In this document: positions 28,183 through 36,412 of the stretch, piece after piece | Position numbering within the stretch: position 1 is the stretch's first letter | How the letters are laid out: every line of letters starts with the position of its first letter | DNA from: Gammaproteobacteria bacterium | GTDB lineage: Bacteria > Pseudomonadota > Gammaproteobacteria > Steroidobacterales > GCA-2729495 | Length of the DNA: 63,930 bases | Reading direction: 5' to 3' | Assembly (NCBI GenBank): GCA_030066665.1 | Contig: JASJBD010000011.1 | Location: 1-63,930 of the forward strand | Made by a program: the position numbers and the translations under genes | Notes under the pieces: model-generated | The model's input: only the letters and a program-made list of their open reading frames with translations | Told to the model about the DNA's origin: nothing | Databases searched by the model: none

Positions 28183-29181
28183 TTGGATTCGTTTTTTCTC
28201 ACTAACCTCAGCTCACCGCCGCTACTGTTCTTCTTTCTCGGCGCCGCGGCGGTGTTCGTGCGATCCGATCTCGAGATTCCGACGCAGATCGCCAAGTTCC
28301 TGTCGCTGTACTTGCTGTTCGCAATCGGCTTCAAGGGCGGCGTCGCCCTGGCCGAGAGCGAGCTCGATGCCACGGTCGGTCTGACCATTGCCGCGTCGCT
28401 GCTGCTGGCATGCGTCGTCCCGGTTTACGTCTTCTTCCTGCTACAGCGGCGTATGCCGGTTGCCGACGCTGCGGCGATTGCGGCGACCTACGGTTCCATC
28501 AGCGCGGTGACTTTCGTGACCTGTACCAGTTATCTGGATGCGGCCGGGATCCCCTGGGGCGGTCACCTGGTTGCCGCCATGGCGCTGATGGAATCTCCCG
28601 CGATCATCATTGGCATCCTGCTGTATCGCCTGTATCGGAATGGCACCGCCGACACCGACGGTCCCATTGACTGGGCCGACCTGCTCAAGGAGTCCTGCCT
28701 GAACGGCTCAGTGTTCCTGATTGTCGGCAGCCTGCTGATCGGCTGGTTCACCGGTCCCACAGGCATGGCGCAGATCAGCCCGTTTGTCGCCGACCTATTC
28801 ATCGGGGTGCTGTGTCTGTTTTTGCTCGATATGGGCATCGTCGCCGCCCGGCGCTTGCAGGACCTGAGACACGCACAGCAGACGACCGGGCTCGGTCCGA
28901 CAACGCTGATTGGTGCGTCGCTGGCGCTGCCGTTGGTGAACGCCGCGCTGGCCGGCGCTATTGCACTGCTTCTGGGACTGCCGGAGGGCGACGCTCTGCT
29001 TCTGACGATTCTGGGCGCCAGCGCGTCCTACATCGCGGTGCCGGCAGCGATGCGTCTGGCGCTGCCGGAAGCCAACCCGAGCACTTACTTGCCGATGTCG
29101 CTCGCAGTCACGTTTCCGTTCAATCTATTGATCGGAATACCGGCCTACCACTATGTCTTGCGACTGCTGACGGCCAACTGA
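28183..29181 (+). CDS. sbtA: SbtA-family sodium-dependent bicarbonate transporter
   Basis: 332 residues with about ten hydrophobic segments in two inverted halves. FKGGVALAES and ATYGSISAVTFVT in the first half and GASASYIAVPAAMRLALPEANPS in the second are the SbtA substrate/Na+ site motifs as known from cyanobacteria. The protein should import HCO3- with Na+ across the inner membrane. The start is TTG 28183, four bases after purE; an upstream continuation of the frame lies inside purE and lacks a family match, and MDSFF resembles the SbtA N-terminus. The PII-like gene follows 29 bases later. Function is by family; activity in a heterotroph is untested here. Confidence 0.82.
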   Translation: MDSFFLTNLSSPPLLFFFLGAAAVFVRSDLEIPTQIAKFLSLYLLFAIGFKGGVALAESELDATVGLTIAASLLLACVVPVYVFFLLQRRMPVADAAAIAATYGSISAVTFVTCTSYLDAAGIPWGGHLVAAMALMESPAIIIGILLYRLYRNGTADTDGPIDWADLLKESCLNGSVFLIVGSLLIGWFTGPTGMAQISPFVADLFIGVLCLFLLDMGIVAARRLQDLRHAQQTTGLGPTTLIGASLALPLVNAALAGAIALLLGLPEGDALLLTILGASASYIAVPAAMRLALPEANPSTYLPMSLAVTFPFNLLIGIPAYHYVLRLLTAN

Positions 29182-29210
29182 CCGTCCGCTATCGTGTCAG
29201 GTGAAAGGAT

Positions 29211-29507
29211 ATGAAACCGTGTAAACGCATAGAAATCGTTATCGAAGAACCACTGGCCCGCCGCATGGAACAACTGCTCAAGGAATTGGGCGCGCCGGGC
29301 TACACGCTGATTCCGCGCGCCAGCGGCAGCGGCGACCGGGGCTTGCGACGTGCAGACGAGCCCACCGGCACGTCGACGAATTGCGTGTTTATTGTCGCCG
29401 CGGATGATCCGGACACCGTGCATCGACTCGTCGAGGGCATTCGACCCTTACTGTCGCGATCTGGCGGGATTTGCCTGATATCCGACGCGCAATGGCTGCG
29501 ACACTGA
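29211..29507 (+). CDS. sbtB: SbtB-like PII-family regulator
   Basis: 98 residues with the ferredoxin-like beta-alpha-beta repeat of PII proteins: KRIEIVIEEPLARRMEQLLKELGAPGYTLI, a short variable loop, then CVFIVAADDPDTVHRLVEGIRPLL. The sequence lacks the conserved uridylylation tyrosine of GlnB/GlnK and the cysteine-rich R-loop of cyanobacterial SbtB. SbtB binds adenine nucleotides including cAMP and plugs SbtA. A GAAAGGAT ribosome site precedes ATG 29211. Direct linkage to sbtA supports the assignment. The ligand of this version is not known. Confidence 0.78.
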   Translation: MKPCKRIEIVIEEPLARRMEQLLKELGAPGYTLIPRASGSGDRGLRRADEPTGTSTNCVFIVAADDPDTVHRLVEGIRPLLSRSGGICLISDAQWLRH

Positions 29508-29622
29508 AGACAGTTGCACAACCCATCGGTCTGACCGAAGATTCGCGTCAACAAATGCGACTTGTTCTTACTATTCGGTGCGATATCTTGGTAACCATAC
29601 GGAACGTTGAGGAGCACCGAAC

Positions 29623-29985
29623 ATGAACATACGCGTCAATACACAGGATATAGAGTTACCTGCACGCGGCGTTACAGCGTTGCGCGACCGGATCCGCCGC
29701 GCGTTCATGAGTGTGGCGGATTGCGTGACCGCATTGCATGTTACTTTGAAGGACGTCAACGGTCCGCGCGGTGGCCGCGGCAAAGTCTGCGTGTTGCGAG
29801 CCGAGCTGACTGATGGTGGCCAGGTTCTGATCGTTCATCGCAGCAGAACCATGCGTCGGGCTTTGGTGCGATGTCTGCGGCGCGGCCGGCGGAAGGTCCG
29901 CGGCGAGGTTCAACGACGTCGGCGACGACGCCGGTCGCGGCGGACGCTGACGCAGCTGGACCCGGCGCCCCAGCCGGCGGCTTGA
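29623..29985 (+). CDS. Small HPF/S30AE-like ribosome-associated protein, highly basic tail
   Basis: 120 residues. The N-terminal 85 residues (VTALRDRIRRAFMSVADCV; LHVTLKDVNGPRGGRGKVCVL; a strand AELTDGGQVLIVH; a helix RTMRRALVRCLRRGRRKV) fit the hibernation factor/RaiA layout. They resemble the protein at 25066-25413. The C-terminus is a run of arginines followed by a Pro/Ala tail, suggesting RNA binding. A GAGGAG ribosome site lies just before ATG 29623. It follows sbtB by 115 bases and may have its own promoter. Assignment is by pattern; the gene may encode a stress-time ribosome silencer. Confidence 0.6.
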   Translation: MNIRVNTQDIELPARGVTALRDRIRRAFMSVADCVTALHVTLKDVNGPRGGRGKVCVLRAELTDGGQVLIVHRSRTMRRALVRCLRRGRRKVRGEVQRRRRRRRSRRTLTQLDPAPQPAA

Positions 29986-30024
29986 ACAGCGCGCGCCCCA
30001 GTGCGCGCGGAAGGAGCAGCTGCT

Positions 30025-30474
30025 ATGAAGATACGCCTCACGACGATAGTGGCAACAGGACTGCTAGCCTCCCAGCCAGTCTTTGGCTTGAATACCATGA
30101 CTGCAGGAGAGCTGGCCGAGGATTGCACTGGTCCATCTGAAGCCGTCACCCCGACCTGCGTTGCCTTTGTGCGCGGCTTCATCGATGGCGCACTCGCCAC
30201 GGATCCCAGAGTAGCGATGAATGTCGAGCGGGAACTGAACCGCGACGAAAGCTTCGCCGAGCGGGCGTACCGAACGCGGCTTGGCCAACGCATGGACCGC
30301 TATGGTCCGTCCTTTTTCGCCGATTTCTGCATTCCCACACCGGTGCCACTGCAAGACATCGTCAATCAGGTGGCCGCCGAACTACGACAGGTTGCAGATC
30401 GGAATGAACCCGCGCGGGAACTGGTTTATCGCACTCTGCGCCGCGGATACCCCTGCGAGGTACCGGACGACTGA
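30025..30474 (+). CDS. Exported Rap1a/Tai-like protein
   Basis: 149 residues with a signal peptide (ending near PVFGL). The mature part contains the LAEDCTG, CVAFVRGFIDGAL and FCIPTPVPLQDIVNQVAAEL blocks. These resemble the Rap1a/Tai domain, whose founders are periplasmic immunity proteins for type VI amidase effectors and which also occurs in many stand-alone periplasmic proteins. Four cysteines could form two disulfides. No type VI effector or secretion gene lies nearby, so immunity is not supported by context. AAGGAG precedes ATG 30025. Likely monocistronic or downstream of the HPF-like gene. Confidence 0.7.
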   Translation: MKIRLTTIVATGLLASQPVFGLNTMTAGELAEDCTGPSEAVTPTCVAFVRGFIDGALATDPRVAMNVERELNRDESFAERAYRTRLGQRMDRYGPSFFADFCIPTPVPLQDIVNQVAAELRQVADRNEPARELVYRTLRRGYPCEVPDD

Positions 30475-30518
30475 GCCACTGTGCGCCACGAAGGCAGGTC
30501 GCACGATTGATTCCCCGC

Positions 30519-31454
30519 CTACGCGCTTGCTGATCGTTGCTTGATCGTCCCTTCGTGTGCGTGCTTCCGCACCTCGTCCAATAGCAGGCGGGCGGGCGGT
30601 GTGAGCGGCCGGTGGCGCGGGTAAATCAGACTTGCCTGACGCCTGATCGTCGGGAGGTCGATGCGGAGACGAGCTAGCGGCGCCGGTTGCATCTCGAGTT
30701 CTGGCGCGACCAGCGCCGGCGCAACCATCATCACCAGATCAGATGATCGCAACAACCGCATGCCAATACGATACGCATCACTGCCGATAATCCGCGAGGG
30801 CGGTTCGAGATTCTCCGCCACAAAGCTGTCAACGATCGTATTGAGGTCGCTGGGACGCGAGTAAGGCACCAGCCAGGGATAACCCTCCAGATCTGCCAGC
30901 TTGAGTTGGCGCTTGTTGGCCAGCGGATGATCTGAGCGACACACGAGGACATCGTCGCTGCTGTAGATCTGTTCCCGCTCGTAGTCCCGCTCGAGTTCGA
31001 AAGCGCTCACGCCGGCAGCGATAAAATCGAACTCGCCGTCGTACAGTCGATGCCGAAGCTGTTCGGAATAGCCCTCGATCAAGTTGATCCGTACCGAGGG
31101 ACGCCTGTCCTGCAACGCGAGCACGGCGGTCACGATGACATCGCCCGCAAACGCCTCGCCGACCCCGACCGTTACCGTGCCTGACTTACCCTCGCCGAGG
31201 CTGCGAAGTTCCTCCACAGCACGCTGATCGGCCGCAAGTTGGGAGCGCGCGTGAGGCACCAGCGAGTGACCAAATTCAGTCGCGCGCGTGACCCCGCCGG
31301 GCGATCGATCGAACAATCGCAGTCCAATCTCCTCCTCGAGGTTCGCAAGACTCGCGCTCAGCGCTTGCTGCGTCAGCCCGAGATGCCGGGCCGCGTCAGC
31401 CAGACTGCCATGATCGTAGACCGCCAGAAATCGTTTGAGCTGTCGAAGTTCCAA
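30519..31454 (-). CDS. LysR-type transcriptional regulator
   Basis: 311 residues. The helix-turn-helix (LKRFLAVYDHGSLADAARHLGLTQQALSASL split across about 6-37) and the periplasmic-binding-like effector domain are standard. The protein ends shortly after a KHAHEG segment. It lies 16 bases downstream of the SDR gene on the same strand, so it is probably co-transcribed with RedY/HapK-like and SDR genes. The divergent methyltransferase/flavoenzyme operon starts at 32735, making this the likely local regulator of both sides. The inducer is unknown. Confidence 0.88.
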   Translation of the reverse strand: MELRQLKRFLAVYDHGSLADAARHLGLTQQALSASLANLEEEIGLRLFDRSPGGVTRATEFGHSLVPHARSQLAADQRAVEELRSLGEGKSGTVTVGVGEAFAGDVIVTAVLALQDRRPSVRINLIEGYSEQLRHRLYDGEFDFIAAGVSAFELERDYEREQIYSSDDVLVCRSDHPLANKRQLKLADLEGYPWLVPYSRPSDLNTIVDSFVAENLEPPSRIIGSDAYRIGMRLLRSSDLVMMVAPALVAPELEMQPAPLARLRIDLPTIRRQASLIYPRHRPLTPPARLLLDEVRKHAHEGTIKQRSASA

Positions 31455-31470
31455 TCGGGCTTACCCGTAA

Positions 31471-32301
31471 TCAGTGCATCTCTTCGCCGCCGCTGACGTT
31501 GAGCGCTTCACCGGTAATGTAAGCAGCGTCGTCACTGGCCAGGAACGCCACGGCAGCAGCCGTATCGGCCGGTGTGCCGGGCCGACCCAGAGGTATCCGG
31601 TCGCGCATTGCGGCCATGAATTCCTCCAGGGTCTGGCCCCGAAGTTTCGAGTAGTACGCGTTCTGCTTGGCACCGAGTCCGGTCGTTACATGGTTTGGAC
31701 AGACTGCGTTGACAGTAATGCCATGCTCAGCCAGCTCAATGGCATTGGAACGCGTCAGGCCGACCAGGCCATGCTTGGAAGCGACATAGGCGGCCAGATG
31801 AGGGAAGCCCGATTTGGCCGCCTGGCTGGCTATATTGACAATTCGCCCGCCCTGTTCAGCCTTGATCATGCGAGCCGCGGCCTCCTGCGCACACAGAAAT
31901 GCCCCGGTGAGATTCACATCCAGCACGAGTTGCCATTCCTCGAGTGAAACGTCCTGGAATCCACGCATCAGGTATCCAACACCGGCGTTATTGACCAATA
32001 TGTCCACCCGACCGAACGCGTCGCAGGTCACGTCAAACAGATTTCGCACAGCATCTTGCCGGCGCACATCACAGGCTACGCCGATACATTCAGCGCCCAG
32101 CTCTTTGATGTCCGCGACGACCGCGTCCATTTCATCGACGCCGCCAATATCGTCACTATTGAGCAGTGCGTCAGGTTGCCCCAAGTCGGTGACGACTACG
32201 CGACAACCCTCGGCAGCCATACGGTGGAGTATTGCCGCTCCCAAACCACTGCGTCGGCCCGCGCCGGTGCAAACCACAACTTTGTCTCGTAAGCCATTCA
32301 T
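31471..32301 (-). CDS. Short-chain dehydrogenase/reductase
   Basis: 276 residues. The cofactor motif TGAGRRSGLGAAI is near residue 12; an insertion of Arg-Ser in the glycine loop slightly alters the classical TGxxxGxG spacing. NNAGVGYL is near 105, the serine lies in NIASQAAKSG and the YVASKHG Tyr/Lys pair is near 168. The VTDLGQ segment with Asp suggests NAD preference. It is nine bases after the RedY/HapK-like gene. It likely oxidises an alcohol intermediate of the pathway encoded by this divergent cluster; the substrate is not known. Confidence 0.88.
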   Translation of the reverse strand: MNGLRDKVVVCTGAGRRSGLGAAILHRMAAEGCRVVVTDLGQPDALLNSDDIGGVDEMDAVVADIKELGAECIGVACDVRRQDAVRNLFDVTCDAFGRVDILVNNAGVGYLMRGFQDVSLEEWQLVLDVNLTGAFLCAQEAAARMIKAEQGGRIVNIASQAAKSGFPHLAAYVASKHGLVGLTRSNAIELAEHGITVNAVCPNHVTTGLGAKQNAYYSKLRGQTLEEFMAAMRDRIPLGRPGTPADTAAAVAFLASDDAAYITGEALNVSGGEEMH

Positions 32302-32310
32302 CGTTGTTCC

Positions 32311-32622
32311 CTAGTCAATTGTCGTTGTCAGCATGAATTGCGGGTCATCCGCAAACTCTCGAAATTCGGCGGCAACCTGTTGCATCTGGTCGCTGCCAAC
32401 CTCTTCTCCAAAACGCGTCATATCGGAAATATCGATGATTTCGACATACTCGTACGGCGGTTCCGCGTCCGTTCCAAACAGACCCTCCACCCGATGCACC
32501 CGGAAGCCGTCGACGGACGACAGGCCGCGCACGATCGGCAGGTCTGTTTCTTTGGCCCAGGTTTCGTAAACGGACCGGTCCGCCCCCGGCCGCAGTCGAA
32601 ATAGCACGATCAGCTGACGCAC
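32311..32622 (-). CDS. RedY/HapK-like small dimeric alpha-beta protein
   Basis: 103 residues from GTG 32622, chosen because AAGGAG lies seven bases upstream; the open frame extends further without a ribosome site. The sequence (RQLIVLFRLRPGADRSVYETW; DLPIVRGLSSVDGFRVHRV; PYEYVEIIDISDM; VAAEFREFADDPQFML) has the ferredoxin-like layout of Dabb/EthD-type proteins and in particular resembles the RedY/HapK family seen in prodigiosin clusters. Such proteins have ill-defined auxiliary roles. No prodigiosin genes are here. It is the first gene of the leftward half of a divergent cluster. Confidence 0.65.
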   Translation of the reverse strand: MRQLIVLFRLRPGADRSVYETWAKETDLPIVRGLSSVDGFRVHRVEGLFGTDAEPPYEYVEIIDISDMTRFGEEVGSDQMQQVAAEFREFADDPQFMLTTTID

Positions 32623-32734
32623 GATGAATCTCCTTCCGCCGTTGCAGTAGATACCATTATTTTTTGTGTTTGACAATCGAAAGTAATTTATACATGGTTT
32701 ACACCAGAAGTCAGGTTCCCAGAGGATTCGGTTG
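32623..32734. promoter_or_regulatory. AT-rich divergent promoter region
   Basis: This 112-base gap separates the leftward RedY/HapK-like gene from the rightward methyltransferase gene. It is clearly more AT-rich than its surroundings and contains a TTGACA hexamer near 32670 and several A/T tracts. It is the natural site for the LysR protein encoded at 30519-31454, since LysR regulators commonly bind such divergent gaps. No exact operator could be defined by eye. Confidence 0.45.
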
Positions 32735-33913
32735 ATGATCAGAGAGTTACAGCATGACATGGGGCTCCGCACAGCCAAGGATGAACGCTCCCGGCAGGAA
32801 TTTATTGCCGCGTTGCGAGGTCATGTGTTGGGACCGATGGCCGACTCCATGCGACGCCGTTTCGAAGAACAACACCTCCCTCAACTCCACCGGGATACCG
32901 GCAAGGCGCCGGAAAACGGCGCGCAGGTCCATGAGCAAATGCAGAACGACGACTATTTCCGGGCCTACAGCGCGGTTCGCTATAACGCCCAGGAAATGGT
33001 GTTCCGTTCGGTTATTCCAGCGGTAGACCGTCAGCTCGACGAACTCAATCAACGGGGACGGGCGATCCGCAACGACCGGGACATCGCGCTCGATCCATCG
33101 CTCGATGTGCCCCGGAACGTGGCGAACATCGACGTGCATCTGGCGCCCGGCAGCTACCACTCCGAATACGCGGCTGACGACGTGGCCGCTGGCGCAATCT
33201 ATGACAACTCGATCAACGTGTTTGCGTTCAACCAGATGGGACGCAACATCGATGATATCGGCTGGACCATGGCCAACTACTTGCGCCTGAAATTCCCCGA
33301 CTTCAGCCCGGCGCGGATCCTTGACTGCGGCTGCACCGTGGGACACAACACGGTCCCCTGGAAACTGACGTTTCCTGAGGCCGACGTGCATGGCATTGAC
33401 GTGAGCGCGCCCGTACTGCGCTACGCGGCCGCGCGGGCGCGGGGATTCGACGCAGACGTCAATTTCACGCAGATGAACGCCACGGCGATGCAGTTCGACG
33501 ACAATGAATTTGACGTCGTCTTCTCTTCCATGTTCCTGCATGAACTGCCACTCAAGGACATTCATCTCTTCCTGAGTGAAGCATTCCGGGTACTGAAGCC
33601 GGGCGGCCTGTTGCTCAATATGGAACTGCCACCGAATGCCAGCCTCGGCCCCTATGATCAGTTCTATCTGGACTGGGACAGTTACTACAACAACGAGCCC
33701 TACTACAAGACTTACCGCGATCAGGACAATCGCGATTTGTGCCAGCGGGCGGGCTTTGCTCGGGATCGTTATCGCGAGTTCGTCGCGCCCCGCTACACCT
33801 ACACGAATGAGGCAACGTTTCGCAAGGAAATCGAGACGACACCGCGCTTCGACGAACACACCGGCACGCTGACAGAAGACCTGCGCTGGTATGCCTTCGG
33901 TAGCTGGAAATAG
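32735..33913 (+). CDS. Class I SAM-dependent methyltransferase with a long N-terminal domain
   Basis: 392 residues. The first 180 residues form a helical, charged domain without a recognised family (HLPQLHRDTGKAPENGAQ; VRYNAQEMVFRSVIPAVDRQ). The methyltransferase fold follows: RILDCGCTVGHNTVPW (motif I), VHGIDVSAPVLRYAAARA (motif II), FDVVFSSMFLHELP (motif IV) and FRVLKPGGLLLNMELP (motif V). It should methylate a small molecule in the cytoplasm. ATG 32735 directly follows an in-frame TTG. It leads an operon with a 125-residue unknown protein and a TMADH-type flavoenzyme. The acceptor is unknown. Confidence 0.82.
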   Translation: MIRELQHDMGLRTAKDERSRQEFIAALRGHVLGPMADSMRRRFEEQHLPQLHRDTGKAPENGAQVHEQMQNDDYFRAYSAVRYNAQEMVFRSVIPAVDRQLDELNQRGRAIRNDRDIALDPSLDVPRNVANIDVHLAPGSYHSEYAADDVAAGAIYDNSINVFAFNQMGRNIDDIGWTMANYLRLKFPDFSPARILDCGCTVGHNTVPWKLTFPEADVHGIDVSAPVLRYAAARARGFDADVNFTQMNATAMQFDDNEFDVVFSSMFLHELPLKDIHLFLSEAFRVLKPGGLLLNMELPPNASLGPYDQFYLDWDSYYNNEPYYKTYRDQDNRDLCQRAGFARDRYREFVAPRYTYTNEATFRKEIETTPRFDEHTGTLTEDLRWYAFGSWK

Positions 33914-33928
33914 AGTGAGGAAAACCGC

Positions 33929-34306
33929 ATGTCACGAATAAACATGGAACTGCGCGGCAAGCGGCCGCGTTTCTATCCGGGCAACGGCACCGATGAAACC
34001 ATCAGTATGCTGCTGGAGCTCACCGCCGAACTCTGGTGTGTGAAGGAGCGCCTGTACGCATTGGAGCGCGCCGCCGATGAAGCCGGACTCGACCTGACGT
34101 CGAGAATCGAAGCCTGGCAACCGGACGAAGTCGAGTGCCGGGAGCTGGACGCGTCGCGCCAGCGGCTCATCGCGACGGTGCTGCGAGCCTTCGAAGCACA
34201 CCATGCGCCCAGTCGGCACCTGCGCAAGAGTCTCGACGCCGAGCAACAGGCCGAATCCGCCGGAGCCGAGTTGCCGTCCGACAACGAGACCGATCGCGCA
34301 GCCTGA
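33929..34306 (+). CDS. Hypothetical protein, 125 residues, helical
   Basis: I do not recognise this family. The protein opens with MSRINMELRGKRPRFY, followed by a predicted long helix pair (ISMLLELTAELWCVKERLYALERAADEAG, about 28-56) and an acidic, Glu/Ala-rich tail. It has one cysteine and no membrane segment or signal peptide. It starts 15 bases after the methyltransferase stop with a GAGTGAGG ribosome-site-like stretch and precedes the flavoenzyme gene by 84 bases. Position suggests a small accessory subunit for one of the flanking enzymes; that is inference. Confidence 0.7.
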   Translation: MSRINMELRGKRPRFYPGNGTDETISMLLELTAELWCVKERLYALERAADEAGLDLTSRIEAWQPDEVECRELDASRQRLIATVLRAFEAHHAPSRHLRKSLDAEQQAESAGAELPSDNETDRAA

Positions 34307-34390
34307 CAGTCCGCTGCGAAGCGCGTCACCTGCCAAAAAACGCATAATGTTGGGCGCAACCCGGCGCGGTGACCGGGTGCGCCAGACAAC

Positions 34391-36367
34391 ATGACTGCCT
34401 ACCCGACACTTTTTGAGCCAATGGAACTGGCCGGCCGGACCTTGCGTAACCGGGTGGCTCATGCGTCGATCCTGACCCGGTTCGTTCGGGATGGGCGGGC
34501 GACCGACGAATTGGTGAACTATCACGCCAGTCGCGCCCGGGGCGGCGCAGCAATGATCGTGACCGAGCCACTGGCGATGATTTCGACCAATCGTGATGCT
34601 GGCCGGCTACGCGCCTATGACGACCATGGTCATTCATCGCTTGTCCGGCTGGCGGAAGCGGTCGAGTCGCAGGATTGTCGGCTGTTGGGACAGGTACAGG
34701 ATCCGGGCCGCGGCCGGCACGAGGTCGGGCGTAATGACGCAGCTGTCGGCGCGTCGGCTCTGCCGGATGATCTGAGCTGGACCGTGCCTCATGTGCTCCG
34801 CGCCGCGGAAATCCGGCAACTGATCGAGGAATGGGCAGTCGCGTGTCGTCGTCTCAAACAAGCGGGCTGGTCCGGTGTGGAGTTATCAGCCGGCCATGGC
34901 CATTTGTTCCACCAGTTCTTGTCACCCTGGTCGAATATCCGCGAAGACGCCTACGGTGGTGATCTCGACGGTCGCACACGATTCGTGCGCGAGCTGATTG
35001 ATGCCATCCGGGCCGAATGCGGCCAGGATTTCATCATCGGAGCGAAACTCCCGGGCGACGACGGTGTCACCGGCAGCATCGACCTTGACGAAGCGCGACG
35101 GATTGCCGGGCGGCTCGGTACTCATGGCGGACTCGACTACTGGACTTTCGTCTGGGGCGCGCACGCCAACTCGTTGTGGACGCACCTGCCAACCGCGCAC
35201 GGCCCCAGAGCTCCGTATCTCGACTCGATCCGCGAGCTGCGTAGCGCTGCGCCGGAAATTGCCACCGGCGCGATTGGCTACATTACAGACCCCAACGAAG
35301 CCGAGCGGGCCCTCGAAACGGGCACGGCCGATCTCGTGTTCTTGGGCCGGCCACTGATTACCGACCCGGCCTGGCCCGACAAGGCTCACCACGGTCGCGA
35401 AAGTGAGATTCGTTACTGCGTCTCCTGCAACACCTGCTGGCGCTCGATCATCGACGGCAGCCGGCTCGAATGCGACAACAACCCCCGAGTCGCAACGCCG
35501 GACGAAGTCGCCTGGCGTCCAACACGCGTCGCCAGGTCACGGCGGATCGTCATTGTTGGGTCGGGCATTGCCGGACTGGAGGCCGCCTGGATTGCCGCGG
35601 CCCGCGGTCATGACGTGACCGTTCTTGGTAGTGGTGAGGAAGTGGGCGGTAAAACCCGGCTGCATGCCACTCTGCCAGGCGGCGAGAACCTCAGCAGCAT
35701 CTATGACTATCAGTACCTGGCGGGCAAACGGCATGGTGTTCGCTTTGAGCTTGGCATGGTCGCGTCGCTCTCCGACGTCTCAGCGCTGCGTCCCGATACC
35801 GTCCTGCTGGCGACCGGCGCCACTATGCGCCCACCGAGCTTCCTGCCTGCTGACTACCTCGACGAGGGCCTGTTACCGGACCTTCGCGAGCTGATTCAGT
35901 CCATGGCGGGCCGCAGCCGTCGGGAAAGCGGCCGGATCATGCTGCTCGACCGCGATCATACGGAGATGACCTACGCGGCCGCGTTACGGCTCGCCGGGCT
36001 ATTCGAACAAGTCACCCTGGTAACGCCGCGCGAACGAATTGCATCAGATTGCTCGCTGGTGAATCGCCAGGAGATCTACCAACGCCTGCATGATCGGCAT
36101 ATCGAGATCATTACGTGCCACGAGCCGAGGAATGCCAACGGGCTGGAAGAAGGCAAACTGGAACTGGTCAACGTGTACAACGATGATATTCGAGAAATCG
36201 ACGAACTGGCCGCAATCAGCTACGCGACCGCCCGAGTGCCGAACGATGCGCTGCGCGAACCGCTGGAGGAACTTGGTGTCGACGTGCACACCGTCGGCGA
36301 CTGCCATGCGCCGCGTTCCGTGCTCGCGGCAACTCGCCAGGGCTACCAGCTCGGCAGCACAGTGTGA
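34391..36367 (+). CDS. TMADH/2,4-dienoyl-CoA reductase-type Fe-S flavoenzyme
   Basis: 658 residues in three parts. An Old Yellow Enzyme TIM barrel (1-330; LFEPMELAGRTLRNRVAHA, AGWSGVELSAGHGHLFHQFLSP, GFDGG-like region DLVFLGRPLITDPAW) is followed by a cysteine cluster CVSCNTCW plus a fourth Cys about a dozen residues on, fitting a [4Fe-4S] centre. A nucleotide-binding domain follows (IVIVGSGIAGLEAAWIAAARGHDV; LLATGATMRPP). Relatives demethylate methylated amines (TMADH, N-methylproline demethylase) or reduce dienoyl-CoA. It is last in the rightward operon after a methyltransferase, which raises a demethylation/methylation link. The substrate is unresolved. Confidence 0.86.
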   Translation: MTAYPTLFEPMELAGRTLRNRVAHASILTRFVRDGRATDELVNYHASRARGGAAMIVTEPLAMISTNRDAGRLRAYDDHGHSSLVRLAEAVESQDCRLLGQVQDPGRGRHEVGRNDAAVGASALPDDLSWTVPHVLRAAEIRQLIEEWAVACRRLKQAGWSGVELSAGHGHLFHQFLSPWSNIREDAYGGDLDGRTRFVRELIDAIRAECGQDFIIGAKLPGDDGVTGSIDLDEARRIAGRLGTHGGLDYWTFVWGAHANSLWTHLPTAHGPRAPYLDSIRELRSAAPEIATGAIGYITDPNEAERALETGTADLVFLGRPLITDPAWPDKAHHGRESEIRYCVSCNTCWRSIIDGSRLECDNNPRVATPDEVAWRPTRVARSRRIVIVGSGIAGLEAAWIAAARGHDVTVLGSGEEVGGKTRLHATLPGGENLSSIYDYQYLAGKRHGVRFELGMVASLSDVSALRPDTVLLATGATMRPPSFLPADYLDEGLLPDLRELIQSMAGRSRRESGRIMLLDRDHTEMTYAAALRLAGLFEQVTLVTPRERIASDCSLVNRQEIYQRLHDRHIEIITCHEPRNANGLEEGKLELVNVYNDDIREIDELAAISYATARVPNDALREPLEELGVDVHTVGDCHAPRSVLAATRQGYQLGSTV

Positions 36368-36412
36368 ACGAGGCTGGATTGCGACGATGCCTGCACATAC
36401 GGTCGTGCGTGG

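Noticed and set aside
30025-30474. Type VI secretion immunity gene
   Set aside because: The domain resembles Rap1a/Tai, but no effector, Hcp or VgrG gene is nearby; many homologues stand alone.
32747-33859. 370-codon minus-strand frame over the methyltransferase gene
   Set aside because: Antisense shadow; the plus-strand product has clear methyltransferase motifs.
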